Origin: Fasciola hepatica
Taxonomy: Eukaryota; Platyhelminthes; Trematoda; Plagiorchiida; Fasciolidae
Direction of reading: 5' to 3'
Assembly: GCA_948099385.1 (NCBI GenBank)
Contig: CANUEZ040000020.1
Coordinates: 6,914,501 to 6,978,500 of the forward strand
Length of the DNA stretch: 64,000 bases
In this document: positions 1 through 10,415 of the stretch, in pieces
Layout: each line of letters starts with the position of its first letter
Position numbering within the stretch: position 1 is the first letter of the stretch
The notes under the pieces: generated by a model
Seen by the model: the letters and a program-made list of their open reading frames with translations, nothing else
Database searches by the model: none
Told to the model about the DNA's origin: nothing
Translations under genes and position numbers: made by a program

Positions 1-59
1 TCACCGTGGAGTTTGGCTAGTACGGTACGCTCCAATAGTCAGGTGACATCAACTCGCGA

Positions 60-640
60 TATCGTCTTTCTAGTTGCCCTACTAAAACTCACAGATAATA
101 TGGCACATACCAGTGCGTGATCAGAATCAAGACTGGTTCCCCAGTATGAACGGCGGTTTTGCACACATCCTCAGCATCTGTAGCTAATTGCAATGTGACC
201 TCTCTAAGCACCAACTTAAGTTGACGAAAAAGGTCGGCAGGCGGCTGAATGGCGCTGTGTCTGTAAAGCTGGTGTTGGATAGGAAAAGTCGGTGGTGAGA
301 ACAGATTTAAAATACTTCCACCATCATCTGAGAGGCCACAATTAAGGCCAAAGCAACCTCCTAGATGATTTTCACTGGGCGCGATACTACCGACCCTGGC
401 ATTTAAGCCTCCGGCTAGAACGATGATGTCCGTCTTCTGCGCCGTTCCTATTAGGTCGTGGAGGCGTTGGTAGAACCTTTACTTCCGGGCAACGGAACTA
501 CAATCTGCAGGGGCATACGTAAAAATCGCAAACAGGCATCGCCCATTGGCTCGTTGTATGCTTACTTCGCATGAACCTCGGATTCATATAGCATACGGTC
601 GACTATCAACTGGAATCCACTCTAGAGGGCTAGCCTAAGC
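60..640 (-). pseudogene. RTE-like endonuclease (EEP) fragment
   Basis: The minus strand reads as a decayed apurinic-type endonuclease domain of an RTE LINE, which would nick target DNA to start reverse transcription. Visible landmarks are YAPADCSS near 497-520, IIVLAGGLNAR near 396-432 (the family normally has GDFN, so the catalytic Asp is lost) and DSDHALV near 106-129, the terminal catalytic SDH motif. At least one stop interrupts the frame. The piece resembles the RTE-B endonuclease at 26.1-25.8 kb. It lies downstream on the minus strand of an RT fragment (690-1130). That is the wrong order for a single EEP-RT element, so the two are separate insertions. Its RT part, if present, would lie beyond the window edge. 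Confidence 0.7.
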
Positions 641-689
641 TCTATCGTTCAGTACTATCTCAACATCTGCTTCAGAGTTTCCAGAACAG

Positions 690-1130
690 CGTACATGAAA
701 AGTAACGTCCTGCTGCGGCATTTCACACTTCGAAGGTGCAAAATGCATCCCAAACATTGCTACATTGTCATTTAGGCCATATCAAGAAACTTGCAACTTA
801 CCTGGATCTTCACTCGGAAGAACAATATCGTCCGCGTGTTCTAACTCAAACAGTTTACTGCCTGAGCAAAGATAGACGCCGCTATTCTCACACGAGGACA
901 GGGCTATCTCAAGAACCAATTTAATCGCAAAATTGAAGAGGAAGGGCGGAAGAGGGCAACCCTGACGAAAACCATTTTCCGTGGTGAACTCGAAGGCATA
1001 AGATCGCCAATAAGACCAAAAAATCGGCTACCGCTGTACGCATCCAAGCCCTCAGTTCAAACAACAAATTACAGAGCACTGGATTTGGTGTCTCAATCGT
1101 AAGCAATGGAAAAGTATGAGAAGGGCAAGA
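690..1130 (-). pseudogene. RTE-B-like reverse transcriptase fragment
   Basis: Minus-strand reading gives RT palm motifs of an RTE LINE: FRQGCP followed by PFLFNF (about 979-920), then HADDIV (about 821-846) in place of YADDIV, and later FGMHFAPSKC. The same block, with few differences, sits at 16.5-16.9 kb inside RTE-B. The fragment starts and stops abruptly and has no endonuclease upstream, so it is a truncated dead copy. Family assignment is secure at the RTE level; subfamily is inferred from similarity to the 16.5 kb block. Confidence 0.75.
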
Positions 1131-1601
1131 AGAAAACTAAAAATTGTACCAGGCCGGAAAATAAAGTTTAGGGATGCAAGATCGTTGCTGGTCTCGTTAG
1201 CAGTCAGTAAGTCAGCGCCTGCCATCACGACGAGACTGCACCTTGGCGTGGCGTGAGGGCTTGTGTGCCTCCATGACCCAGAGAACTATACAGGACGGTC
1301 TCTTTAAGCCGGAGATCCAATCATGATTGACAGGTCAATGGGTAGAGGCCAGAAGAAGACCAGTCTCAGGACCAGTTGATGGGCAACATCTGGTTCGATT
1401 CGCCATGTCCCTGGAGAGGACACTCCAACGAATAAACATGGGGAGAAACAGTTTGCCGGTCAAAAAACCTCCACTAGATGGACGTAAAAGTGGAATGCCT
1501 GGGGTTTCTCTCGACTGTGGGAGAAGTCATCACACTTCATTGGGCAGCTATCGCCCGCCTAAGCTGAGCAGCCCCCATCCAAAAGGATGCTGCCCCGTCC
1601 T

Positions 1602-1905
1602 TTGTTCCGCTTGCTCCATTGGGTGCGTGGAGCTGAGAACTGAATCTGAAAAGCGAATCGATAACAAAGCACCAGCGAAGACAATACAAACTGCGTGCAA
1701 CAATCAGGTCTTACGTGACAGACCAGAAGGGGTTTCCTTATGGGTACTTCAGTCACGTTTCCGTTCTGGGTTAACGCCCCACTGCCTTGTGGGTCAGACT
1801 TTCAATTCAAAGGCACCGGTTAGGGTTCCCAAAGAAAAACCATTTCTGCGGTGTGGGCAGCCGCGAAGTACGATTTGCTCAGAAACCTCCAGTATCTTTC
1901 CTGTA
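1602..1905 (+). repeat. direct repeat copy 1 within RTE-B fragment
   Basis: This ~300-bp block recurs in the same orientation at 2409-2690. Both contain the stretches gcgtggagctgagaactgaa and acaatcaggtcttacgtgac. Copy 2 differs by scattered substitutions and small gaps, so it comes from a diverged template and is not a fresh tandem duplication. Confidence 0.8.
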
Positions 1906-2408
1906 AAGGGCCTTACCAGCTTTCCCCTTTTTAATTTAAGGTCGATGCAAAACGCCACGGGTAATTGCGGCTGTGATGAAAGCAGTAGTTTAGGAGTAGG
2001 GTATAGAGGGAATGCGCTCCTTAAGTCTAAATGTTCACTTCATTTGACTGCCTTTAACATCTGCACATTATGTCAGATATGGCAACAGGATGCCCTTGCT
2101 GGAACTCTTAACACTTTCAAAATAGCTGTATGTTGTCTCCGAAACACGCATACAAGACCCCACTTTCGCGATAACTCTACACCCTGGATACAACCTCAGT
2201 CCCTCACTTTACTTTTCGCCTGTCGGGTGACTCGGTGTCTTGAGCTCGTGGTCAGGCTGGCATTGGGATTGCTTTGAGAATGAAAGCTGAGTGTGCACTG
2301 GTCGACTGGATTCCAGTCAGCAGTCGTTTGTGTGCAGTTCGGTTGGACGGTTCTGTTCGTGTCAACAACAACAAACTGAAGCGTCGATGCTTGTTCGTTT
2401 TGTCTGTG

Positions 2409-2690
2409 TATCCGCTTGCTCCATTGGGTGCGTGGAGCTGAGAACTGAATCCAAAAAGCGAATCGATAACAAAGCACCAGCGAAGATAATACAAACTGCG
2501 CGCAACAATCAGGTCTTACGTGACAGACCAGAAGGAGTTTCTTATAGGTACTTCGGCCACGGTTCCGTGCCTTGTGGGTCAGACTTTTGAGTCAAATGCT
2601 CCGGTTGGGGATCCCACAGAAAAATCCCTTCCGTGATGCGGGCAAAGGCGAAGTACGATTTGCCGAGAAATCTCCAGCGATCCCCAATGA
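2409..2690 (+). repeat. direct repeat copy 2 within RTE-B fragment
   Basis: Second copy of the block at 1602-1905. It is joined to the middle of the RTE-B endonuclease coding region at a junction sharing only a few bases (tccgc versus tcgcc). Confidence 0.8.
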
Positions 2691-2760
2691 AGGATTTGTT
2701 GTCTCTCTGTTTTTCATCCTTCTCATTAAAATTTTAAATGGATACGAGAAGCCACTATTT

Positions 2761-3015
2761 TAATTGCACGTAAAGTGAATTACGGTATAAGGGTTGGACC
2801 CCATAAAAAAGACACCGTTAAAAGGGCTCGCGGGAGAACAACCATGTAAGAGCTGGTTTACTGATCCCGGAAACACACGGTGGTCTGAGTAGTTAAACCA
2901 CACCTGAACCGCGCTGTCCGTTTGAAAAATTCAGCGTACCGCCGGTGGCGCTGCTCACTAAACCAAACACCTCGACACCGATTTGTACAAGCTAGGAACA
3001 AATGCTCGCTTACCA
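2761..3015. other. no recognisable feature
   Basis: Short unassigned stretch between the RTE-B fragment and the jockey-like RT. Small open frames here show no motif I recognise. Confidence 0.5.
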
Positions 3016-3019
3016 TGCA

Positions 3020-4015
3020 AAGGGCTAAAGAAAACTTCGTTCACCCCAAAGCTCAACGACAAGCCGGCAGTCGATCTTTCTGGTCCCCTGAAAAGGGGAT
3101 TTTCCGCAATTTCTGCTCATTCGACTTTCCCTCATTTGCAATTCCTTTCGATATGGACCAGGTTTCCGCCTTCCGGTCTGCCTCAAATTCTACTTGATCT
3201 CTCAGTCCAAACTCTTCTCTGCCTTCCTCTCACGTTGCTAGTCACGCTTTTCCTCCTAAAATAACCACCAGAAAGGTTCGCCAAGTTCTGAGTAATCTAA
3301 ATGGTTCACAACCAACTGGTCCGGACGGCATTTTACTTATCATCTTAAAAATGTGAGCTCCAGAGTTAGATTTCATTTTACTTCGGCTACTCTTTCCTTT
3401 CCTCAATCAAGAAACTTCTCTCTTTTCGTGAAAGAACGCCACTATTTTCCCTATCCCCAAAAATGGTGACTCTACTGACCCCAAGAACTATCGTCCTATC
3501 ACTGTCACTTCTGTGCTTTCGAAGGTTTTTGAAACCGTTATCTCCGACCAACTGCGTCTGGCCTTGAACGTGAAGGTCTGGTAAGCGATCTTCACTATGA
3601 ATCCCACCCTCTTGGTTCTACGGACGACCTATTAGCGATCGTCTCACACTCCAGGTCAGCCGCATTCGATAATCACGGAGAAACTCACTTGGTCTAGCTG
3701 GACATCTCAAAAGTCTTCGACCGAGTTTGGCATGAAGATCTATTATCGAAACTTCTCGTTCCATTTAGCTCTCAAAGCATGGATGTCATGTTTCCTCAGC
3801 AGGCGAACCATCTCCATTCGAGTGGATGGGGCTCTGTTCTAACTGGTGTTTCCCAAGGTTACATGCTTGCGCCCACCCTCTTTCTTCTGTTAGTAATTGA
3901 TTTTCTGTCTTCAGCCATCAATCTACTTGACTTTTTTGCTTATTATGAAACCCTCCATTGCTTCCCTTCTTATCTTACCACTTGCGAGGCCACCGACGAC
4001 ATCAACCACTAACGT
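3020..4015 (+). pseudogene. jockey-like LINE reverse transcriptase, decayed
   Basis: Frames on the plus strand contain, in order, SRSFWSPEKGIFRNFC (pre-RT region), PTGPDGIL, NYRPITVTSVLSKVFE (RT block 1-2), LDISKVFDRVWHEDLL (block with the first catalytic Asp) and GVSQGYMLAPTLFLLL (the SGVPQGSVLAPTLFL block). The FADD block appears degraded to FFAYYETLH. Motif order and wording match the jockey-type non-LTR RTs widespread in invertebrates. Several stops and frameshifts break it, so no protein can be made. A C-terminal piece of the same type lies in antisense at 6815-7190. Confidence 0.75.
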
Positions 4016-4055
4016 GCTATATAAGGGCATCAATTCACCAACATATTACTAATAA

Positions 4056-4654
4056 TCGCACAGCGATAAACAGTAGGGCAAGCCCCACTGATCACTGCCT
4101 TTCTCACTATGTTGCACGCTGAATTAGAAAGTATGAATATACAAGATGGATAGGTACTAGACCTACATGGATGGGAAAAGGAAAGAATGCCCCAGTAATC
4201 AACACACGGAATACACAGTCTAACTGTAAAAACGCACATCGATCAGTCATTCTGATTCGATAGAAAGTGACAACACGATCGCCACTGCTCACGGTTCGCA
4301 GCCATATACTTCAGTGTATACAGCCAACTGGTAGACGGATCTTTTGGACCCCAACCACGAAGACGTGGAGCACCTACTTTTCCTAAGTCTGCTACACATT
4401 TTCTCATTCCTCGCTGCCACGTCATCTATTGACCTCCACGTGGTCTCTTCCACTCCCTAGGAGGGGTGGAGAATAGGACACGGTATGGTAGACGTATGTT
4501 TGACATACGTAACACATGCCCCAACCAACGAAGTCTACTAAGTTGGATACATAGTGACAAAACATTCTCTAAATTAGCACCTAATACTCGCTTTCTAACC
4601 TCTTCGTTAATTACTCGCCTATTCCACCCGATCTTAGCGATACTACGTAAACAT
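4056..4654 (-). repeat. foldback left arm (inverted RTE-A 3' end)
   Basis: This 599-bp segment is the reverse complement of 5846-6444, the 3' end of the adjoining RTE-A copy; paired positions sum to 10500 throughout. Both arms share variants not found in other RTE-A copies (coding for IGWNRRVINEEV and GANLENVLS, against IGWNSRVTNDEV and GTNSENVLS at 21.8 and 28.9 kb). They therefore arose by local inverted duplication or later conversion, not as two unrelated insertions. The outer end lies where the GAT-type 3' tail would be. Confidence 0.9.
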
Positions 4655-5054
4655 TGCAATGAGCCATACAGGACGGCTTCTTTAAGCCGGAGATGCAATC
4701 ATACCTGACAGGTCAATGGGTAGAGGTCAGACAAAGTCCAGTCTCCTGGTCCTCCAGGTTGGGGGTTGATTTGAGCTGGCAACTCAGTCGGAAAAATCAG
4801 TGGAAGAATAATTGATCCAAGCAAATGGGCTTCCACTAAGCCATCCTGCTGCGTTGCGGATAGGTTCTTGTCGGAACTAAAGGCTTTGGATGAGAACCCT
4901 GCTTTGTGGCTGGACACCCTAGCAGTAACCGTCCAACATCTCCCATGAACTGCACAAATAGAAAGAATTCCATACTGCATCGGTCGTCGCGCAGGCAATT
5001 TGTTTGTGATCTTGTCATACGTCCCAACGGACTGCAGTTCAGACTTGCAGAAAG

Positions 5055-5378
5055 GTGAGTTCTATGATGCCCTCGTCACCTTCGTTCGCCAGCAGTAAAG
5101 GTTCTGAGATTGTAGTGCTAGCTGGTGATTCAGTTGATCGAGCAGCGCTTTTCAGTGCCCTTCATCGAAAAGGTATGCCCCAGAAGTTCGTGAACCTATT
5201 GAGATCATTGTATTCTCACACTTCTGGCCGCGTAAGAGTTTACGGTGAACTATCCAGTCAGTTCGGAATGACCGGCGGTATTCGACAGGGATGTCCTATG
5301 TTTCCATTCCTGTTCAACTTCGTCTTGGATGAAATAATGGAGAGTGCGCTGCAAAATCTTCAGGATGTAGGCGTCTAA
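5055..5378 (+). pseudogene. RTE-A deletion-fusion ORF (EEP scrap + RT palm)
   Basis: A 107-codon frame formed by the second internal deletion. Its first ~25 residues come from the endonuclease (SSKGSEIVVLAGD) and are joined in frame to the RT (SVDRAALFSALHRKG). It then runs through GIRQGCPMFPFLFNF to the shared TAA at 5376-5378. No domain is complete. The identical frame exists on the minus strand at 29436-29759. I regard it as a by-product of the deletion; nothing here shows it is translated. Confidence 0.7.
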
Positions 5379-5528
5379 CTAGGAAATAGTGGAAAACTGT
5401 GTGACCTATATTACGCGGACGACATTGTCTGCTTGTTCGAATCCACGAAACATGCTCAACGTGCACTAGATAGACTTGGGAGAGCTGTTGCTCCATTCGG
5501 CATGCGTTTTGCACCTTAAAAGTGTAAG

Positions 5529-6074
5529 GTGATGTTACAGGACTGGACGTCAACGATTCCGAGCTTGATGCTTGATGGAGAGGTGCTGCCAGTTGTCGAC
5601 CACTTCACTTACCTCGGCAGCAACGTGACGACGGATGGGAGCACAGTAGTAGAGATGAGCACTCTTATATTCAAGGTTCGAGCTGCGTACGCTGGACTGA
5701 AGCACTTGTGGCGCCGATCTGATATTTCATTGAAGTTGAAAGGTCGTGTATACTGTGCCAAAGTGCGCTCAGTTTTGTTGTATGGTTGCGAGACTTGGAG
5801 TCTGCGTTCTGAAGATATTCGTCGTCTTGAGGTTTTTGACCATCGATGTTTACGTAGTATCGCTAAGATCGGGTGGAATAGGCGAGTAATTAACGAAGAG
5901 GTTAGAAAGCGAGTATTAGGTGCTAATTTAGAGAATGTTTTGTCACTATGTATCCAACTTAGTAGACTTCGTTGGTTGGGGCATGTGTTACGTATGTCAA
6001 ACATACGTCTACCATACCGTGTCCTATTCTCCACCCCTCCTAGGGAGTGGAAGAGACCACGTGGAGGTCAATAG
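5529..6074 (+). pseudogene. RTE-A RT C-terminal region
   Basis: A 181-codon open frame covering the RT thumb and C-terminal part: FTYLGSNVTTDGS, FKVRAAYAGLKHLWRRSDI, VLLYGCETWSLR, then FDHRCLRSIAKIGW and the HVLRMSNIRLPYR tail. This block is typical of flatworm RTE-type RTs. The frame is cut off from the upstream RT by stops at 5376 and ~5518. Equivalent frames occur at 21342-21983 (+) and 28740-29285 (-). The 3' half of this frame forms the right arm of the foldback. Confidence 0.8.
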
Positions 6075-6444
6075 ATGACGTGGCAGCGAGGAATGAGAAA
6101 ATGCACAGCAAACTTAGGAAAAGTAGGTGCTCCACGTCTTCGTGGTTGGGGTCCAAAAGATCCGTCTACCAGTTGGCTGTATACACTGAAGTATATGGCT
6201 GCGAACCGCGAGCAGTGGCGATCGTGTTGTCACTTTCTATCGAATCAGAATGACTGACCGATGTGCGTTTTTACAGTTAGACTGTGTATTCCGTGTGTTG
6301 ACTACTAGGGCATTCTTTCCTTTTCCCATCCATGTAGGTCTAGTACCTATCCATCTTGTATATTCATACTTTCTAATTCAGCGTGCAACATAGTGAGAAA
6401 GGCAGTGATCAGTGGGGCTTGCCCTACTGTTTACCGCTGTACGA
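5846..6444 (+). repeat. foldback right arm
   Basis: Inverted partner of 4056-4654, separated from it by 1191 bp. It covers the end of the RT reading frame and the RTE-A 3' UTR up to the tail. An RNA spanning both arms could fold into a ~600-bp hairpin. Confidence 0.9.
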
Positions 6445-6464
6445 CGGTGATGAAGATGACAGAG

Positions 6465-6814
6465 GAGCGCAAGCCATTACACGACGTCTAGGTGAAGTTT
6501 CGTCGTTGTCGAACTTCCGTATTTAAGTTTTACTTTATCCGCAGTAATGCAAAACCTAGGAACACTCTACCTCGTTTCGTATTTCCAGCCGCTTAGTCTT
6601 CCTGTCTTCAAAATCAGAGTCAACACACTGAATCTTACTAGGATGTTCCTCACGTACACCCTGTTTAGTGTCTTTTGACAATAGGGTTTACCCCTTCTAC
6701 TGTATATCGCTTTATGTGTAATAACAAAAGTGTTTCACACTTTAAAAGTCCGGGGGGAAAAGACTGAAAAACAGAAGTACGACATCTAGTGACAAAAACT
6801 CAATAAGGATGACT
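6465..6814. other. no recognisable feature
   Basis: Unique-looking sequence after the RTE-A tail. I see no coding motif or repeat in it. Confidence 0.5.
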
Positions 6815-7190
6815 AGCTACATGGGTACGTGATGCTCGGGGAAAGTTACAGGAAGAGGAACTGCTGAAGTAAGCTGCGGACAAAAAAACGCAAAATAGTA
6901 CCGGTGGAATAGAGACAACGCAGCAACCGCCCGACGACGGCCTAGTGACTGCAGATTATAGGTTACAGAAAGGTTAGCGATCAGTCCTTTGTAGAAACCG
7001 GTCAAGAGGAAGGGAAGCAGACGAAGTTCCAATCTACGCGTGGGACGGATTTGAGCTTTGTACAGCAGTAGATGAGCTGGTGTGAAGCGTCTGGCGCGAA
7101 ATAGTAAACCAACTTTGCGCGCAGCACGAGACCGGGTTGAGATATGAAAGCGGACCAACATGGAGAAGTCATGGATGAGCCATAAAGAAA
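6815..7190 (-). pseudogene. jockey-like RT C-terminal fragment
   Basis: The minus strand encodes KVGLLFRARRF, TPAHLLLYKAQIRP and later LGRRRAVAALSLFHRYYF, then VPLPVTF. These are the hallmark post-palm motifs of jockey-type LINE reverse transcriptases. The segment that usually follows the KAQIRP motif (the CSHVWGG region) is missing or garbled, and the piece ends abruptly. It is opposite in orientation to the 3-4 kb jockey-like fragment and may belong to the same family. Confidence 0.7.
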
Positions 7191-7454
7191 AATGGAATCT
7201 GTGAAATGAAGGACAGTTTTATTAAGGGATGCATGTTGGAGGGATGGATGATGTTCCAAAAAAAATGGAAAAGAGGTTCTGGAATCATGAGTGGAACATA
7301 ATTGCGGGAGCCCCAGGAAATGTGTTCGTGGTCGGACTTCACATATACACTAACTCCAATACAGTCACGAACGACGGTGGAGTTTGCAGGGCGGGCATTG
7401 CGGTAAGGAAAGGAAGAATGGATGGTGGCGTCATCAAAAAAGAATAGACTGGGT
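7191..7454 (+). other. short unassigned open frame
   Basis: A 72-codon frame (7229-7447) lies between the jockey-like tail and an RTE-A copy. Its product has no motif I recognise. It abuts the truncated 5' end of the RTE-A copy and is probably chance. Confidence 0.3.
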
Positions 7455-8822
7455 TAGAAGGATAGCTGTGTTAAGTGCAGTTTGCTTGTGATCTCGGCAT
7501 ATACTCCAGCAAACTGCAGCTCTAGCACGCATAAGGATATATTCTACGATGAAATTACCACTCTCGTTCGCAGCAGCAAAGGCTCTGACACTGTAGTGCT
7601 AGCTGGTGATTTCATCGCATTAGTTGGCAAACTTAGTGTGTCAGAAGCCTGTTTAGGTGGGCGTTGTGCTTTACCTGCTGAGCATACAGATAACGGTGAT
7701 AGGCTTGTCCAGCTTTGTGCAGACGATCGACTGTTCTTGTCTAGCACCAGTTTCCGACACAGCTCGCGTCGCACAGCAACATGGCACTCTAACTCTACAG
7801 GTACTTTGAGTCAAATTGATCATATCGCCTTGAGCTACCGGTGGCGCAGTTCTGTTCAGAACTGTAGATCTCACCAGTCCACGTATGTAAAGTCGGACTA
7901 TGTATTAGTTTAAATACGATTAGCTCTCCAGCTCCATGGTCATCGACGCGAACCGCAAACCCGGTTGGCCGTACAACGTTTGTAGCAGGTTTTGCCTGTG
8001 GTCCTAGATCCGTTGTCCATCAAAGACACTCGATCTCGCAAGAATCGCTGAGTATAATGGAGCAAAAGCGTCAGCTCTCGAGCCGTAAGGAGATCAATAA
8101 GATACGAAGACATCTGTAAAAGTAAGTCACGAAAAGTCTTATGAATGATCGCGAAAATTGGTGGGTCAAGGTAGCCGAAGAAATGGAAGTGGCAGCTGCT
8201 TCAGGTAACAGTCAGAGACTGTTCAAACTTATTCGTGACACCGGTGGACGGCGCATCCAGGTCAGTGAAACGATTTGCGATAGGAATGGAGAACCCATCC
8301 ATAACAAACACCAAAGGCTTGACCATTGGGCCGAATACTTCAAGGAATAGTTTAGCTGGCCGCACGCTAGTGTAGTTACTCCTGTATCAACAACTGCGAC
8401 TCCCTGGGTGGTATCACTTGAGCCCCCATCGGAAGTAGAGGTAGAGTCATGCATTCGATCACTGAAGCGAGGGAAAGCGGCAGATCCCGACGAACTTCAA
8501 CCAGTTCTTTTTAAATGGGCGGCGATGTGTTGATAAAATCACTTACCACCTTGATCCGTGACATTTGGAAAGGGGAACTTTTTCCGTTGCCATGGGGCGA
8601 CTCATAGATTGTTCCCATCTTCAAGAAGGGAATACGCAATGACTGCAGTAACCCTCGTGAGATCAGATTTTTTTCGATAGTCACTAAGGCGTTAGTCTCG
8701 ATTTCGCTGCGTCATCTGACACCCGCTCGAGAGGGAAATGCCCGCGAACAGCAGGCTGGATTCCGCCCAGGTCGAGGATGCATCGACCAGATTTTTACTT
8801 TACGTCAATTGCTTGAAACGAG

Positions 8823-8887
<65 letters not shown>

Positions 8888-10245
8888 GTCAACCGACGGT
8901 AAAGGTTTTCCTAGACTTGAAAGGCGCCTTTGATTCCGTTGATCGAAAGGCGCTATTCAGTACTCTTTATCGGAAACGTATGCCACAGGAGTTCGTGAAT
9001 CCACTGAGATCATTGTATTTTTCATACTTCTGGCTGCGTAACGGTTTACGGTGAACTATCAAGACCGTTCTGAATGACCCGCTGTGTTCGACAAGGATGT
9101 CGCACCTTTCAGTCCTGTTCAATTTTGTCATCGACGAGAAATCTTGAGGATATAGGTGTCGAACTAGGAAATCGTGAGAAGCTGTGTGACTTAGATTTCG
9201 CCGACGATCTTGCCTGCTTGTTCGGATCCATGGGACATGCGCAGCGTGTACTAAATAGAATGGCAAGAGTTGTAGCTCCATTCGGTATGCGTTTTGCACC
9301 TTCAAAGTGTAAAGTGACATTGGAAGACTGGGCGTCAACGGTTCCGAGCTTGATGCTCGATTGGGAGGTGCTGGCAATTGCCGACCGCTTCAGTTACCTC
9401 AGCAGCAACGTGACGACGGATGGGAGCACAGTAGTAAAGTTGAGCACTCTTATATTCAAGGTTCGAGCTGCGTACGCTGGACTGAAGCACTTCTGACGGC
9501 GACCTGATATTTTACTGAAGTTAAAAGTTCGTGTATACTGTGCCAAAGTGCGCTCAGTTTTGTTGTATAGTTGCGAGACTTGGAGTCTACGTGCTGAAGA
9601 TGTTCGTCGTCTTGAGGTTTTCGACCACCGATGCTTGCGAAGTATCGCCAAGACTGAATGAAATGACCGAGCAAGCAACACTGAGGTCATAAATCGAGTA
9701 TGGGGAACCACTTCAGGGAGCTCTTCATCACAGCTTACCAGCTTAGTGGACTTCTTTGGTTGGGGCACGTGTTACGTATGGCAAAAACACGTTCACCGTA
9801 CCGTGCCCTGTTTTCTGTTCCTCCTAGGGAGTGGAAGAAGCCATGTGGATATCAACAGATGACATAGCAACCAGGAATGAGAAAATGTACAGCAAACTTA
9901 GGAAAAGTAGGCGCCTTACGTCTTCGTGGTTGGAGTCCAAAAGATCTCTCTACCAGTCGGCTGGAGACACTGAAGGATATGACAGCAAACCGTGAACGGC
10001 GGTGATCGTGTTGTCACTTTCTATCGAATCAGAATGACTGATCGGTGTACGTTGTACAGTCAGACTGTGTATTCCGTGAGTTGACTGCTAGGGCATTCTT
10101 TCCGTTTCCCACCCATGTAGGTCCATTCCCTGTCCATCTTGTATATTCATACTTTCTAATTCAGCGTGCAATATGGTGAGAAAGACAGTGATCAGTGGGG
10201 CTTGTCCTACTGTTTAAAGCTGTACGGTGATGATGATAATGGTTA
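7455..10245 (+). mobile_element. RTE-A, old 5'-truncated copy
   Basis: This copy starts at the endonuclease (cgt ttg equivalent of 19499) and ends with the tail gatgatgataatgg. Coding landmarks are YTPANCSS, VVLAGDFIA (for GDFNA), SQIDHIAL, then ENWWVKVAEEME, QAGFRPGRGC, FLDLKGAFDSVDR, FADDLACLF at ~9200 and the C-terminal block. Several deletions (for example after the endonuclease, ~7980), stops and frameshifts break it. Unlike the three other RTE-A copies it keeps a sense codon (GAA) where they have TAA just before the catalytic motif, so it preserves the earlier state of the family. It is the most diverged RTE-A copy in the window. Confidence 0.9.
8824..8887. repeat. (CA)32 microsatellite inside RT
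   Basis: A pure 64-bp CA tract. The full-length copy has cacacgcacc at the same place (His-Thr-His codons, ~20990). The tract therefore grew from coding sequence and adds a His-Thr run while keeping the frame open on both sides. Confidence 0.95.
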
Positions 10246-10415
10246 GGTGTCGCGATACGCGATGTTCTTTTATCCACAAACTTTCTTCACCGACTTGATA
10301 CCAATATTCGCTGTTCTCCTCACACCCGTCTTGGACTCTTTTCTTTTTCATGATTTCTTTTTGAGGTTGCCGCTAGGAAATAGCAACCAAAACCACCGCA
10401 TCTAGTGCATGGTTA

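Larger units (their letters stand above)
1222..2760 (+). mobile_element. RTE-B 5' fragment, chimeric
   Basis: This begins with the same 5' leader that opens the full-length RTE-A copy at 18519 and RTE-B at 27359. A long frame (1405-2277) follows and runs into the endonuclease start (FNICTLCQIWQQ, then KIAVCCL); the frame then shifts, and SETRIQDP appears in another frame. From 1222 to about 2408 it is nearly identical to the reverse complement of 26190-27355, including the frameshift; the one obvious difference is about 22 bp missing from the 27.3 kb copy near its 5' end. At 2409 the sequence jumps back and repeats its own 5' region (1602-1905 is copied at 2409-2690 with about 10-15% change). 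The element therefore never reaches the RT. Template switching during reverse transcription or unequal recombination could explain this. Confidence 0.8.
4661..6464 (+). mobile_element. RTE-A, internally deleted copy 1
   Basis: An RTE LINE lacking its first ~70 bp and carrying two internal deletions relative to the full copy at 18519-22367. 4661-4997 matches the 5' leader. A jump follows to the endonuclease segment at ~19519-19653 (tgatcttgtc to agctggtgat). A second jump at ~5132 goes to the RT segment starting ~21036 (gttgatcgag). The rest runs to the 3' end with the tail gtgatgaagatga. The frame has a TAA at 5376-5378 just before the catalytic YADD and another at ~5518. The same deletions and both stops occur in the copy at 28346-29869. 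It lacks most of the endonuclease and all of the RT N-terminus, so any movement needed help in trans. Confidence 0.9.
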
